From an uncultured Bacteroidales bacterium (GTDB taxonomy: Bacteria > Bacteroidota > Bacteroidia > Bacteroidales > Muribaculaceae): a DNA stretch of 40,801 bases. This document shows, in pieces, positions 31,879 through 39,859 of the stretch. The position numbers and the translations under genes are program-made. The notes under the pieces are model-generated. The model did no database searches and was not told where the DNA came from. It was given only the letters and a program-made list of their open reading frames with translations. Within the stretch, counting starts at the first letter, position 1. Every line of letters begins with the position of its first letter. The stretch lies in assembly GCA_946011725.1 (NCBI GenBank), contig CAMGBT010000013.1, positions 1-40,801 on the forward strand, given 5' to 3'.

Positions 31879-32685
31879 TTAGTCGTGTACGTATTTGCTT
31901 GCGATGGCGAAGATATTGTCGGCCTCTTCGCGGTGGGGGCTGTCGGGGTAGTTGTTGATGAAGGAGTAGTATTCATCGATCACTTCGCGGAAGCGTTCTT
32001 CCTTGCGCTCGTCGATTGAGAGCTGTGCTTCTTGGAAGCGAGCTTTGAGGATGAGCAGTTCGAGTTCTTCCTTGTATTTGGAGTATGGATAGTCGCGGAC
32101 GGCGTTTTGCGCCACGATGATGCAGCTTTGGTAGTTATTGCCCATGTAGGTGCCAAGGTTGTAGTAGAGCATAGCGTTCTGCAACTGCTTGAGTGTCAAC
32201 TTGTCTTGCAGTTCGAAGATTGCGGCTTGGGCTTGGGGCACCTTGTCGCTGCGGGGGAACAGGTCGAGGAAAGCTTGCAACTCTTGGATGCCTTGCACGG
32301 TGGTGGACTGGTCGAGCTGCGGGTCGGGCGAATCGAGGTAGTAACCGTAGCCGCAGTAGAAGCGGGCGGGCTCCACGAATTTGCCTTTGGGGTAGCGCTG
32401 ATAGTAGGAGCGGAATGTGGCGCCGGAGGAGATGTAGTCGCGGTTCTCGAAGTAACTCATACCCAACAGGTAGAACGATTCTTCGGCGCGGTCAGTGCCC
32501 TTGAACACGGTGCTACATTCTTTGAACAGCGTAGCGGCTTGCAGATATCGACCTTCTTCGAATGCTTGCTTGGCGTATTCGAACTTGTAATTGTAGTCGG
32601 TACTTTTGAGCACACGTTGGTATTCGCCGCAGGAGCAAACCAGCAGCGCCAACAGGGAGAGGATGAGGTATTTTGCGGTATTCAT
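31879..32685 (-). CDS. bamD: Outer-membrane assembly lipoprotein BamD
   Basis: 268 residues. Lipoprotein signal LLALLVCSCGEYQ, then tetratricopeptide-like repeats (YAKQAFEEGRYLQAATLFKECS, AEESFYLLGMSYFENRDYISSGATF, and near the C-terminus FREVIDEYYSFINNYPDSPHREEA). BamD is the essential lipoprotein partner of BamA in folding outer-membrane barrels. The gene has its own promoter and is followed by rpoZ. Confidence 0.95.
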   Translation of the reverse strand: MNTAKYLILSLLALLVCSCGEYQRVLKSTDYNYKFEYAKQAFEEGRYLQAATLFKECSTVFKGTDRAEESFYLLGMSYFENRDYISSGATFRSYYQRYPKGKFVEPARFYCGYGYYLDSPDPQLDQSTTVQGIQELQAFLDLFPRSDKVPQAQAAIFELQDKLTLKQLQNAMLYYNLGTYMGNNYQSCIIVAQNAVRDYPYSKYKEELELLILKARFQEAQLSIDERKEERFREVIDEYYSFINNYPDSPHREEADNIFAIASKYVHD

Positions 32686-32710
32686 TTATTCAGATGCAGA
32701 ATTGAACACG

Positions 32711-32738
32711 CAAAGTTACGAAAATATTCTCGAACAAA
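32711..32738 (-). promoter_or_regulatory. bamD-rpoZ promoter
   Basis: Minus-strand TAACTTTG (32711-32718), ending 25 nt above the ATG; the nearest TTTG (32735-32738) is only 16 nt upstream. Confidence 0.55.
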
Positions 32739-32880
32739 AAAATTTGGCGCTAATTCTTTGAGATTTTTTAAGAAGAAAAGTGAAAAAATGCTTGCCGCGC
32801 CCCCTCCCACCTTATTAATTATATACGCGCGCGAGCGGGAGTGGTCATTTACAGCGGCAGATTGGTGAATGTATGAGGAG

Positions 32881-32911
32881 GCTTCGCTAAAGCTCATAGC
32901 CGTTACAAAAA
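32881..32911 (-). repeat. Intergenic repeat, copy 2 (TTTTTGTAACGGCT family)
   Basis: On the minus strand it reads TTTTTGTAACGGCTATGAGC followed by TTTAGCGAAGC, one base different from copies 1 and 3 in the conserved part. It is single here, without the mirrored arm of copy 1. The gap 32686-33194 between bamD and the M16 peptidase also holds their two divergent promoters and nothing else that I can support. Confidence 0.65.
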
Positions 32912-33072
32912 CTGGTGTAGATGAAATGTGGTCTCTAATAGTTGAGATTGGTTGGAGGAATCTTTCGTGGTTTGTTTGGTCGAGTGGTGTCGCTATGGGT
33001 GCGGGAGGAGTGGGTCGGATGGGTGGTTTTGCGGAAAATTTCGGGGAAAATTCATTTTTAACAGAGATTAAC

Positions 33073-33103
33073 ATTGAGGGGTGTCATTTTTTTGTTAACT
33101 TTG
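33073..33103 (+). promoter_or_regulatory. Promoter of the M16 peptidase gene
   Basis: ATTG (33073-33076), one base off TTTG, is 19 nt before TAACTTTG (33096-33103). A leader of about 85 nt follows to the ATG at 33195. Confidence 0.6.
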
Positions 33104-33194
33104 CGTCTAATTGAGTGAGATAGAACAAACTACCAACCCTTTTGCAGGGCTTAATCTTCTGAAAATCAATATAATTAACTTCATAACTATACGC

Positions 33195-36023
33195 ATGAAC
33201 AAGTTGTTTAAAAGCGGTTTGGCCATTTTGATGGTCGTGTTCACCGCTATTTGTGCCTTCGCACAAGATGCTGCCGAGCAACTCCAGCAGCTCCCGCTTG
33301 ATCCGGCAATCCGCACCGGCGTGTTGCCCAACGGTCTCACCTATTTTATCCGTCACAACGAAACCCCCAAAGGCCAGGCTGATTTCTACATCGCCCAAAA
33401 GGTTGGTTCAATCCTCGAAGACGACAACCAACGCGGCCTCGCCCACTTCTTGGAGCACATGTGCTTCAACGGCACCCAAAACTTCCCCGACAAGGGTGTG
33501 ATCAACTGGTTGGAATCAATCGGTGTGAAGTTCGGCTACAACCTCAACGCTTACACCTCGGTTGACGAAACCGTTTACAACATCTCCAGCGTGCCCGTAG
33601 CTCGTCAGAGCGTGCAAGACAGCTGCTTGCTCATCCTCCACGACTGGGCCGACGCCCTCACCCTCGCTCCCGAGGAAATCGACGCCGAACGTGGTGTGAT
33701 CCACGAAGAATGGCGCCGCAGCCATGCCGGCCAGATGCGTATCATCACCGATCTGCTCCCCGTGATCTATCCCGGCTGCAAATACGGCGAACGCCTGCCC
33801 ATCGGCACCATGGAAGTAGTGGACAACTTCCCCCACCAAGCTCTGATTGACTACTATGAAAAATGGTATCGTCCCGACCAACAAGGTATTATCGTAGTCG
33901 GTGACATCGATGTAGACTACATCGAATCAAAGATCATCGAAATCTTCTCGCCCATCCAAATGCCCGAGAACGCTGCCGAACGCACTTACGAACAAGTACC
34001 CGACAACGAAGGCACCATCTACGCTATCGGCCACGACCCCGAAATGGCTATGACTGTGGCTATGATGATGTTCAAATTTGATCCCCTGATTCCCCGCGAA
34101 GCGCGCAACACCCAAGTGTACTTCCCCATAAGCTACATGACCCGCATGGTCACCTCCATGCTCAACCAACGCCTCAGCGACCTGGCCAAAGATCCCGCCT
34201 GCCCCTTCGCTATGGCTTCGATCGAGATCGGTGACTTCTTCATCTCCAAGACCAAATCCGCTCTCACTCTGCAAGTTATCCCCAAAGGCGACGACATCCA
34301 ACCCGCTCTCGCTGCCGCTTACCGCGAACTGCTCCGCGCCGCACGCGGTGGCTTCACCATCAGCGAATACGACCGCGCTAAAGCCGAACTCATCTCGCGC
34401 TACCAACGCCTCTACGATTCCCGCAACAACACCGAGAGCGATAGCTACTCTCGCGAAATCGTTCGCTTCTTCGTGGACAACGAACCCATGGTAGGCATCG
34501 AACTCGAAAAGCAAATTTACGACCAAATGGCTCAATTCATTCCCGTTGACGCCATCAACCAACTCCTGCCCGAACTCGTAACCGAGAACAACCGCGTTAT
34601 CGCCGTTATGAGCCCCGAAAAAGAAGGTTTCCCCTACGCCACTGAAGCCGGCCTCAGCGCCGCTCTCTCCGCCGTAGATGCCGAAGACATCGAACCCTAT
34701 GCCGAAGAAGTGCGCACCGATCCCCTCATCCCCGCCCTGCCCGCTGCCGGCACCATCACCGCCGAAAAGCACAACGCTCAATGGGATGCCACCGAGTTCA
34801 CCCTCTCCAACGGCCTGCGCGTAATCGTTAAGCCCACCACCTTCAAAGAAAACGACATCCAATTCCAAGCCATCGCCAAGGGCGGCTATTCCGTAGCTTC
34901 CGAAGCCCTCGCTCCCTCGATCATCTGCTTGCCCTACACCGGCAGCCAAAACGGTCTGGGCGCCTACACCAACTCCGATGTTGAAAAATACCTCATGGGC
35001 AAACAAGTGGGCGTAAGCTTGGATATCGACACCTACGACCGCTCCTTGCAAGGCACTTCCACCGTGGCCGACATGCCCACTCTGATGGAACTCATCTACG
35101 CTTACTTCACCGAGTACAAACTCTATCCCGAAGATTTCAACTCGATGGTTAGCCTGCTCCAAACCGCTCTCGGTAACCAAGAAAGCACCCCCGACTTCAA
35201 GTTCCAATCGCTCATCAACAGCACCCTCTACCGCGCTGCCGCCGAGCAAATGATTACCACCGAAATCCTCGGCCAAGCCGACTGCGCAGCCACCGAAGCC
35301 TTCGTGCACCAAATGCTTGCCAACGCCGGCGACTTCACCTTCATATTCGTTGGTAACATCGACCTCGAAGCCTTCAAACCCTTGATGTGCCAATACCTCG
35401 CCACCCTGCCCGTGGACGCCAACGCTTCCGTGAAATTCGTCAACGACCCCGCTTTCGAAGTTCGCACCGGCAACAAGGTGACCACCGCCACCACCGAAAT
35501 GAGCACTCCTCAAACCTGGGCTTACATCAACTACCAAGGCCAATTCCCCTACAGCGCTCGCAACCGCGCCATTGCTTCCATCGCCGGCCAAATCCTGAGC
35601 AAACGCCTGCTCAACAAGGTCCGCGAAGAAATGGGTGCCACTTACTCCATCGGCGCTTCCTGCTACATGAGCCGCGAGCTCCTCAACAACGTTGTGCTCC
35701 GCACCATGTGGCCCATGAGCCCCGAACTCTCCGCCGACGTATTCGCCGCCGTTGAAACCATCGTCTTCAACATGTGCTACGACGTCACCGAAGACGAACT
35801 CAACCCCGTCAAAGAATACATGGTGAAAGAAGCCATCGCATCCTTGGATGAAAACACCGACTGGTGCTCCGCCATCGCCGCCACCCAGCTCAATGGTATT
35901 GACGTGTTCAACGGCGCCGTTGACACCATCAACTCCATCACCGTCGACGACATCCGCATGTTCATGCGCAACTTCCTGGATCAAAACAATCGTCAAATGA
36001 TCATCCTCAACCCCGCTCAATAA
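33195..36023 (+). CDS. Secreted M16 (pitrilysin/insulinase) family zinc peptidase
   Basis: 942 residues from ATG 33195, chosen because a signal peptide starts there (MNKLFKSGLAILMVVFTAICAFA); an upstream in-frame ATG at 33111 lies almost on the transcription start. The inverted zinc motif is H84-FLE87-H88, and E165 in EIDAERG is at the 76-residue spacing expected of the third ligand. Two M16 halves are present; the second (from about 520, TLSNGLRVIVKPTTFKENDIQF) lacks the HxxEH motif, as usual for the inactive half. The R/Y pair appears in LNKVREEMGATYSIGAS near the C-terminus. Codon use is strongly biased (CCC for Pro, CTC for Leu, CAA for Gln, AAC for Asn), a sign of high expression. Peptide degradation in the periplasm is the likely role. 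Confidence 0.93.
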   Translation: MNKLFKSGLAILMVVFTAICAFAQDAAEQLQQLPLDPAIRTGVLPNGLTYFIRHNETPKGQADFYIAQKVGSILEDDNQRGLAHFLEHMCFNGTQNFPDKGVINWLESIGVKFGYNLNAYTSVDETVYNISSVPVARQSVQDSCLLILHDWADALTLAPEEIDAERGVIHEEWRRSHAGQMRIITDLLPVIYPGCKYGERLPIGTMEVVDNFPHQALIDYYEKWYRPDQQGIIVVGDIDVDYIESKIIEIFSPIQMPENAAERTYEQVPDNEGTIYAIGHDPEMAMTVAMMMFKFDPLIPREARNTQVYFPISYMTRMVTSMLNQRLSDLAKDPACPFAMASIEIGDFFISKTKSALTLQVIPKGDDIQPALAAAYRELLRAARGGFTISEYDRAKAELISRYQRLYDSRNNTESDSYSREIVRFFVDNEPMVGIELEKQIYDQMAQFIPVDAINQLLPELVTENNRVIAVMSPEKEGFPYATEAGLSAALSAVDAEDIEPYAEEVRTDPLIPALPAAGTITAEKHNAQWDATEFTLSNGLRVIVKPTTFKENDIQFQAIAKGGYSVASEALAPSIICLPYTGSQNGLGAYTNSDVEKYLMGKQVGVSLDIDTYDRSLQGTSTVADMPTLMELIYAYFTEYKLYPEDFNSMVSLLQTALGNQESTPDFKFQSLINSTLYRAAAEQMITTEILGQADCAATEAFVHQMLANAGDFTFIFVGNIDLEAFKPLMCQYLATLPVDANASVKFVNDPAFEVRTGNKVTTATTEMSTPQTWAYINYQGQFPYSARNRAIASIAGQILSKRLLNKVREEMGATYSIGASCYMSRELLNNVVLRTMWPMSPELSADVFAAVETIVFNMCYDVTEDELNPVKEYMVKEAIASLDENTDWCSAIAATQLNGIDVFNGAVDTINSITVDDIRMFMRNFLDQNNRQMIILNPAQ

Positions 36024-36041
36024 TCGAGCGCCAATCCCCAT

Positions 36042-36085
36042 AAAGCGGGCGGTTCCACACACAGTGGCACCGCCCGCTTTCTTTC
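36042..36085 (+). terminator. Terminator of the M16 peptidase gene
   Basis: AAAGCGGGCGGT (36042-36053) pairs exactly with ACCGCCCGCTTT (36069-36080) and is followed by CTTTC. It starts 18 nt after the stop codon. Confidence 0.8.
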
Positions 36086-36092
36086 CCCCCGC

Positions 36093-36211
36093 AATTGTAC
36101 CACCAAAATCATATTGTACCACCAAATTCAGTGGTACAATCCCTAATAATTGCCAAACAAGTTGATTGTATCCCCAAATTTAGTGGTATAATTATTTGGC
36201 AGTGGTGCAAT
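36093..36211. promoter_or_regulatory. Operator-like array of six ATTGTACCAC half-sites upstream of fic
   Basis: Half-sites: ATTGTACCAC at 36094 and 36113; its mirror GTGGTACAAT at 36131; ATTGTATCCC at 36165; GTGGTATAAT at 36183; GTGGTGCAAT at 36202. Two full palindromes form (36113-36140 and 36165-36192), both with an 8-nt spacer that reads CAAATT(C/T)A. The last half-site lies between the -33 and -7 boxes of the fic promoter, and the second palindrome ends just before the -33 box. This is the layout of a repressor operator. The winged-helix segment downstream of the Fic domain is the obvious candidate reader (inference). Confidence 0.65.
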
Positions 36212-36226
36212 TTATTACTAACTTTG
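36195..36226 (+). promoter_or_regulatory. fic promoter
   Basis: TTTG (36195-36198) is 20 nt before TAACTTTG (36219-36226), full consensus. The expected start near 36232 leaves about 8 nt before the ATG at 36240. Confidence 0.7.
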
Positions 36227-36239
36227 CAAAAAAAATAAT

Positions 36240-37013
36240 ATGAAACGAGGCACCTCTGAATTATTAGCCCATTGGATGGAACTGAAGCCTTTGCGAGATA
36301 AGGCCAAGGACAGGCTTGCTCGAAAGTTCTCGATTGAGTTCAACTATAACTCCAACCATATTGAAGGCAACACTTTGACTTACGGCCAGACGGAAGTATT
36401 GCTACTATTCGGTAAGGTTATAGGCGAAGCTAAAATGCGCGACCTTGAAGAGATGAAGGCTCACAACATCGGCCTTCGGATGATCCTTGATGAGGCTTGC
36501 ACTGACCGTCCTTTGACGGAGATGTTTATACGCCAAGTACACCAAACGCTATTACGAGAGGATTATGTGGTCCATCGTACTCTTCCCGGCGGTATGAGCA
36601 GTTCATACACCGTTCACGCAGGATGCTACAAGACGCGCCCCAATTCGGTGATAACACTCTCAGGTGAACGCTTTGAGTATGCTTCGCCGGAGGAAACTCC
36701 AATGCTGATGACCGATTTGATTCAATGGTATCAAACCGAAGAGGCCAAGGGCGAACTTAATCCATTGGAGCTGGCTGCAATGTTTCATTATCGCTATATC
36801 CGAATACATCCATTTGAGGATGGTAATGGTCGCATAGCACGCTTGATAATGAACTATATCCTGAGCCGACATCAATATCCATTGATTGTAGTGCCAACAA
36901 AGTCCAAGCAGGAATATCTGTCGGCATTATCGGCCGTGGATGTTGCCGTTGGCTCGTTGCCCGTGAATGGTGCGCGTGCAAACTTGCAACACGTGCGGCC
37001 ATTTATAGACTAG
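36240..37013 (+). CDS. Fic family protein (class II, AMP-transferase fold), C-terminally truncated
   Basis: 257 residues up to TAG 37011-37013. The Fic active-site motif is intact: H190-PFEDGNGR198 in IRIHPFEDGNGRIARLIM. The N-terminal inhibitory motif (S/T)xxxE(G/N) is S38-NHI-E42-G43 in YNSNHIEGNTLTYGQ, so this is a class II Fic with its own antitoxin-like helix. A beta-hairpin flap region is present (GGMSSSYTVHAGCYKTRPNSV). Fic proteins transfer AMP (or other groups) to target hydroxyls. The same frame continues after the stop as LERLMVAEMQ and a winged helix, so the full protein was about 355 residues and the stop is most simply a Tyr-to-stop change (FID-Y-LERLM). The catalytic domain should still fold. 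Confidence 0.85.
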   Translation: MKRGTSELLAHWMELKPLRDKAKDRLARKFSIEFNYNSNHIEGNTLTYGQTEVLLLFGKVIGEAKMRDLEEMKAHNIGLRMILDEACTDRPLTEMFIRQVHQTLLREDYVVHRTLPGGMSSSYTVHAGCYKTRPNSVITLSGERFEYASPEETPMLMTDLIQWYQTEEAKGELNPLELAAMFHYRYIRIHPFEDGNGRIARLIMNYILSRHQYPLIVVPTKSKQEYLSALSAVDVAVGSLPVNGARANLQHVRPFID

Positions 37014-37307
37014 CTCGAACGTCTAATGGTAGCCGAGATGCAAACTCATTTGGAGAAGGCTCCGGGCACGAGCACTCAATGGTGGTTTAATGGAGGTTGG
37101 GTTTCGCTCAAGAACCAACTTGCGGAAGAAATCATCTGTGAAATCCAAGCCAATCCGCAGGTCTCCATTCGTTCGTTAGCTGCCAAAGTAGGTGTGAACA
37201 CCTCCGCTATACAACGACATATTAAGCACATGCAAGAGCAAGGCTATCTTGTGCGACAAGGCAGTGTCACTCGCGGTTCGTGGCACCTGCTACTGACTCG
37301 GCTGTAA
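37014..37307 (+). pseudogene. Detached winged-helix C-terminus of the Fic protein
   Basis: The frame of fic continues past its TAG for 97 codons to TAA. It contains EIICEIQANPQVSIRSLAAKVGVNTSAIQRHIKHMQEQGYLVRQG, a standard winged helix-turn-helix, as found at the C-terminus of many Fic proteins. An ATG at 37026 could restart translation and give a 93-residue DNA-binding protein, but no good ribosome-binding site is visible before it. If so, the two domains would be made as separate proteins. Confidence 0.7.
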
Positions 37308-37386
37308 GCCCATTATGAATTATGAATCATGCATAATGAATTTTTTGCCGAAAAAGTAGAAAAAATGGCCAATTTGGCGATTTTTC

Positions 37387-37417
37387 TTGCATAATTGTGC
37401 AAGATTTTGTAATTTTG
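37387..37417 (+). promoter_or_regulatory. Promoter of the OmpA-family gene
   Basis: CTTG (37386-37389) is 20 nt before TAATTTTG (37410-37417), with the ATG 37 nt below at 37455. The 147 nt between fic and this gene otherwise hold AT-rich sequence with a short GCATAATTGTGC palindrome. Confidence 0.5.
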
Positions 37418-37454
37418 TAGCTCAAAATTGAATAAATAGCCCAAGTGTCTGTTG

Positions 37455-38579
37455 ATGAATAAGTTTGCAACTATCATATTATTAATGTTTGTGGCGGCGT
37501 GGCCCTCGGTTGCGCAGCAAGCTTATTTTCAGCCGGAGCTGACCGACAATTGGTCTGTGGGCATCTCGGCCGGCGGCATCGCGCCACTCAACGGCGGATT
37601 CTTCCCCAACACTCGCGGCGCATTCGGCGTGGATTTTTCCAAAGATGTCACCCCGGCATTCCGCGTGGGTGTTGACGCGTTTTGGAGCGTTAACACCTCG
37701 CGTTGGCCCGGATTGTTGCCGCAGTCAACCTTCTTCGACCACCAATACCTGGGCCTTTACGGCGCCGTGGACCTGCTCCGCTTGGGCGCCGCCGACCCGC
37801 GATTCGGCTTAGCCATCGCCGCCGGCAGCGGTTGGGGGCATCGCTTCGCCACCGGTCCGACCTTGGACTCCAACTTTTTCGCCACCCATGCCGGCCTGAT
37901 GCTCAGTATGCGCCTCAATCGCGCTCTCAGTTTGGAACTCCATCCACGCTTTGTGTGGAACATGTCCGACACAAAGTGCCGCCAATCCTCCGCCTGCTAT
38001 TCGGCCAATCGCGCCGCCTTCATGCTTATGGTGGGCTTGCGCTATCATTTCGGTCCGGGCTTCATCCCCGCACCGCTCTGCGACCCCGCTCAGCTCGGCC
38101 TGCTCAACGGCCAAATCAATTCGCTGCGCTCACAAGTGGATATGCTCTCCACCGACCTTACCAACACCAATTCGCAGCTCATTATGACCGAACAAGAGCT
38201 GCAAGAAGCGCGCCGCCGCAACGGAGTGGTGCGCGAAGTGGCCGTGGACAACCATCTCAACACCGTGGTCGACGTATTCTTCTACCAAGGCTCGTCCACC
38301 GTAAGCCCCGACCAAATGCCCAACGTGGAGCGCGTGGCTATGTACCTGCGCAATAATCCCGGCTGGCGCGTGGAAATCACCGGCTACGCCTCGCGCGACG
38401 GCAGCGATGTCACTAACAATCGCTTGGCTCGCTATCGCGCCGACGCTGTCAAAAAATTGCTTATCGACCGCTACCACATCGCGCCGGAACGCATCACCGC
38501 CACCGGCAAAGGCGTTGGTAGTCTCTTCGAAGAGCCCTCGTGGAACCGCGTGAGCGTGTGCACACTCATCGACCGTTAA
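37455..38579 (+). CDS. OmpA family outer-membrane protein
   Basis: 374 residues from ATG 37455, which sits directly at the signal peptide (MNKFATIILLMFVAAWPSVAQQ). An N-terminal eight-stranded barrel-like region (about 25-205) has repeated Gly/aromatic strands (SVGISAGGIAPLNGG, HQYLGLYGAVDLL, MLMVGLRYHFGPGF). A short coiled coil follows (LLNGQINSLRSQVDMLSTDL). The C-terminal OmpA/MotB-like peptidoglycan-binding domain has VEITGYASRDGSDVTNNRLARYRADAVKKLL and ERITATGKG. This ties the outer membrane to the cell wall. It is followed 26 nt later by a SemiSWEET gene. Confidence 0.9.
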   Translation: MNKFATIILLMFVAAWPSVAQQAYFQPELTDNWSVGISAGGIAPLNGGFFPNTRGAFGVDFSKDVTPAFRVGVDAFWSVNTSRWPGLLPQSTFFDHQYLGLYGAVDLLRLGAADPRFGLAIAAGSGWGHRFATGPTLDSNFFATHAGLMLSMRLNRALSLELHPRFVWNMSDTKCRQSSACYSANRAAFMLMVGLRYHFGPGFIPAPLCDPAQLGLLNGQINSLRSQVDMLSTDLTNTNSQLIMTEQELQEARRRNGVVREVAVDNHLNTVVDVFFYQGSSTVSPDQMPNVERVAMYLRNNPGWRVEITGYASRDGSDVTNNRLARYRADAVKKLLIDRYHIAPERITATGKGVGSLFEEPSWNRVSVCTLIDR

Positions 38580-38605
38580 ATCCTTTACACACAACTATTT
38601 TCACC

Positions 38606-38872
38606 ATGGATCTTGCCAACATCTTCGGGTGGGTTGCCACCCTGTCAATGCTTATGGGCTACCTGCCCCAAGCCATCAACACCTTGCGTACTCGCCAAAC
38701 CGACGGCATATACTTCCCCACCTTCCTTATGATGGGCTTCGGCTCGCTATTCTTCGCACTCCAAGGCTTGGTGCTCAGCAACTGGCCCCTGATGGTCACC
38801 AACACCATCACCCTTATCTGCTGCATCATCATCACCGGCATCAAAATCCAAAACGGCCGCAAGCGCAAATAG
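38606..38872 (+). CDS. SemiSWEET sugar transporter
   Basis: 88 residues, three membrane segments, from ATG 38606 (an upstream in-frame ATG at 38540 lies inside the OmpA gene). Starts MDLANIFGWVATLSMLMGYLPQAINTLRTRQTDGI, with the PQ motif in the first helix (GYLPQ) and the loop typical of the MtN3/SWEET half-repeat, and continues FPTFLMMGFGSLFFALQG. SemiSWEETs act as dimers and move sugars passively across the inner membrane. The tail NGRKRK is cytoplasmic. Confidence 0.9.
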   Translation: MDLANIFGWVATLSMLMGYLPQAINTLRTRQTDGIYFPTFLMMGFGSLFFALQGLVLSNWPLMVTNTITLICCIIITGIKIQNGRKRK

Positions 38873-38910
38873 CCACCGCGACCTACATCCGTTCGTCGAA
38901 CAATAGTGGG

Positions 38911-39005
38911 TCAAACGAAATAACGAAGAAACGAATTAACGATTAACGTAACGTTGAACGAATTTTTTTAATTCGTTGTTTCGTTAATTCGTTTTATTCG
39001 TTTCA
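38911..39005. repeat. ACGAA/TTCGT palindromic element, copy 1
   Basis: The left half repeats AACGAA (for example AACGAAATAACGAAGAAACG) and the right half mirrors it (AATTCGTTGTTTCGTTAATT), so the strand can fold back on itself. It lies between the convergent SemiSWEET and CpsB-like genes and may end both transcripts. A second, unrelated small hairpin (GGCTGTAA...TTACAGCC, 39021-39046) overlaps the stop of the next gene. Confidence 0.6.
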
Positions 39006-39038
39006 ACAGCTTCCTTTTCAGGCTGTAAATGATGCGGC

Positions 39039-39773
39039 TTACAGCCGGTCGTTGAGCACGCGATTGGCTAACGCATCGCGGTGGCGCTTGTAGTCCTTGG
39101 TGCAGAGGTAGTCGGAGATGGCTGCAATGTGGCTGCGACGGTGTATGTCCGTGCCCACAAAGTCCACATACCCTTGCTCGATGAGGTATTCGGCAAAGCG
39201 CTTCTCATTGCGGCCATAGTGGCCGGCCAAACTCAGAAAGTTGATTTGGAACATCAGCCCGGCATCGTGTAGCGCCTTGTAGCGGCCCTTGTGCGCGTAA
39301 TAGTAGGCATAGCGTTCGGGGTGCGCCAAGATCGGGCGGAAGCCCTTCACTTGCAGTTCGAACACTAAGTTGTCGATGTTCCACGGCTCTTGGATGAATG
39401 AGTTCTCGATGAGCAAATAGTTGTCGGGTAGCGGCATGAGTATGCCCTTGTCCAGCTGCTCGGCAAAGAGGTCGTCGATGCGGTACTCCGCGCTGTTGCT
39501 CAGCTCGATTTCGATGCCGCGAGCGTCCAACTCGTTTTGCAACGCCGTGCGAGCGGGCGCCACCGTGTCGGGCGTGTTGGGGAAGGTGCCGAAGGTCACG
39601 TGCGGCGAAGCTATTATGCGCCGAATGCCCCACTGCTTCATACCCTCGATCAGCTCCACCGAGGTATTCACATCAGGCGAACCATCATCGATACCCGGCA
39701 GCACGTGGCAGTGGATATCGGTCGACACAAACAAAGATTCCGGTGCGGATTTTTTAGAAAAGAAATTAAACAT
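39039..39773 (-). CDS. PHP-family tyrosine-protein phosphatase, CpsB/YwqE type
   Basis: 244 residues. The PHP metal-binding motifs are present: STDIHCHVLPGIDDG (18-31), IIASPHVTFG, LAHPERYAYY and FVGTDIHRR. Enzymes of this type remove phosphate from the tyrosine-rich tail of the capsule/exopolysaccharide chain-length kinase (Wzc/CpsD). No such kinase or polysaccharide gene lies nearby. It has its own good promoter and lies between two palindromic elements of related sequence. Confidence 0.88.
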   Translation of the reverse strand: MFNFFSKKSAPESLFVSTDIHCHVLPGIDDGSPDVNTSVELIEGMKQWGIRRIIASPHVTFGTFPNTPDTVAPARTALQNELDARGIEIELSNSAEYRIDDLFAEQLDKGILMPLPDNYLLIENSFIQEPWNIDNLVFELQVKGFRPILAHPERYAYYYAHKGRYKALHDAGLMFQINFLSLAGHYGRNEKRFAEYLIEQGYVDFVGTDIHRRSHIAAISDYLCTKDYKRHRDALANRVLNDRL

Positions 39774-39799
39774 AACAGCTTATCCGTAGAATTTGGCTG

Positions 39800-39831
39800 C
39801 AAAGTTACGAAAAATTAGTCAGTTGCACAAA
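39800..39831 (-). promoter_or_regulatory. Promoter of the CpsB-like gene
   Basis: Minus-strand TTTG (39828-39831) is 20 nt before TAACTTTG (39800-39807), with the ATG 27 nt below. Full consensus form. Confidence 0.7.
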
Positions 39832-39859
39832 TTTTTTCACATTATAATATATAAATAAG

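Noticed and set aside
32682-33074. 130-codon minus-strand frame upstream of bamD
   Set aside because: It runs through the bamD promoter and an intergenic repeat, and shows no recognisable protein pattern.
33927-36125. 732-codon open frame on the minus strand opposite the M16 peptidase
   Set aside because: Low-complexity Gly/Val/Asp/Glu composition, no domain, and complete overlap with a well-supported gene; it results from the codon bias of that gene.
4478-37013. Stop-codon reassignment (TAA or TAG read as Tyr)
   Set aside because: TAA, TAG and TGA all end intact genes in the window, for example TAG for the propeller frame itself, TAA for rpsO and TGA for cutC.
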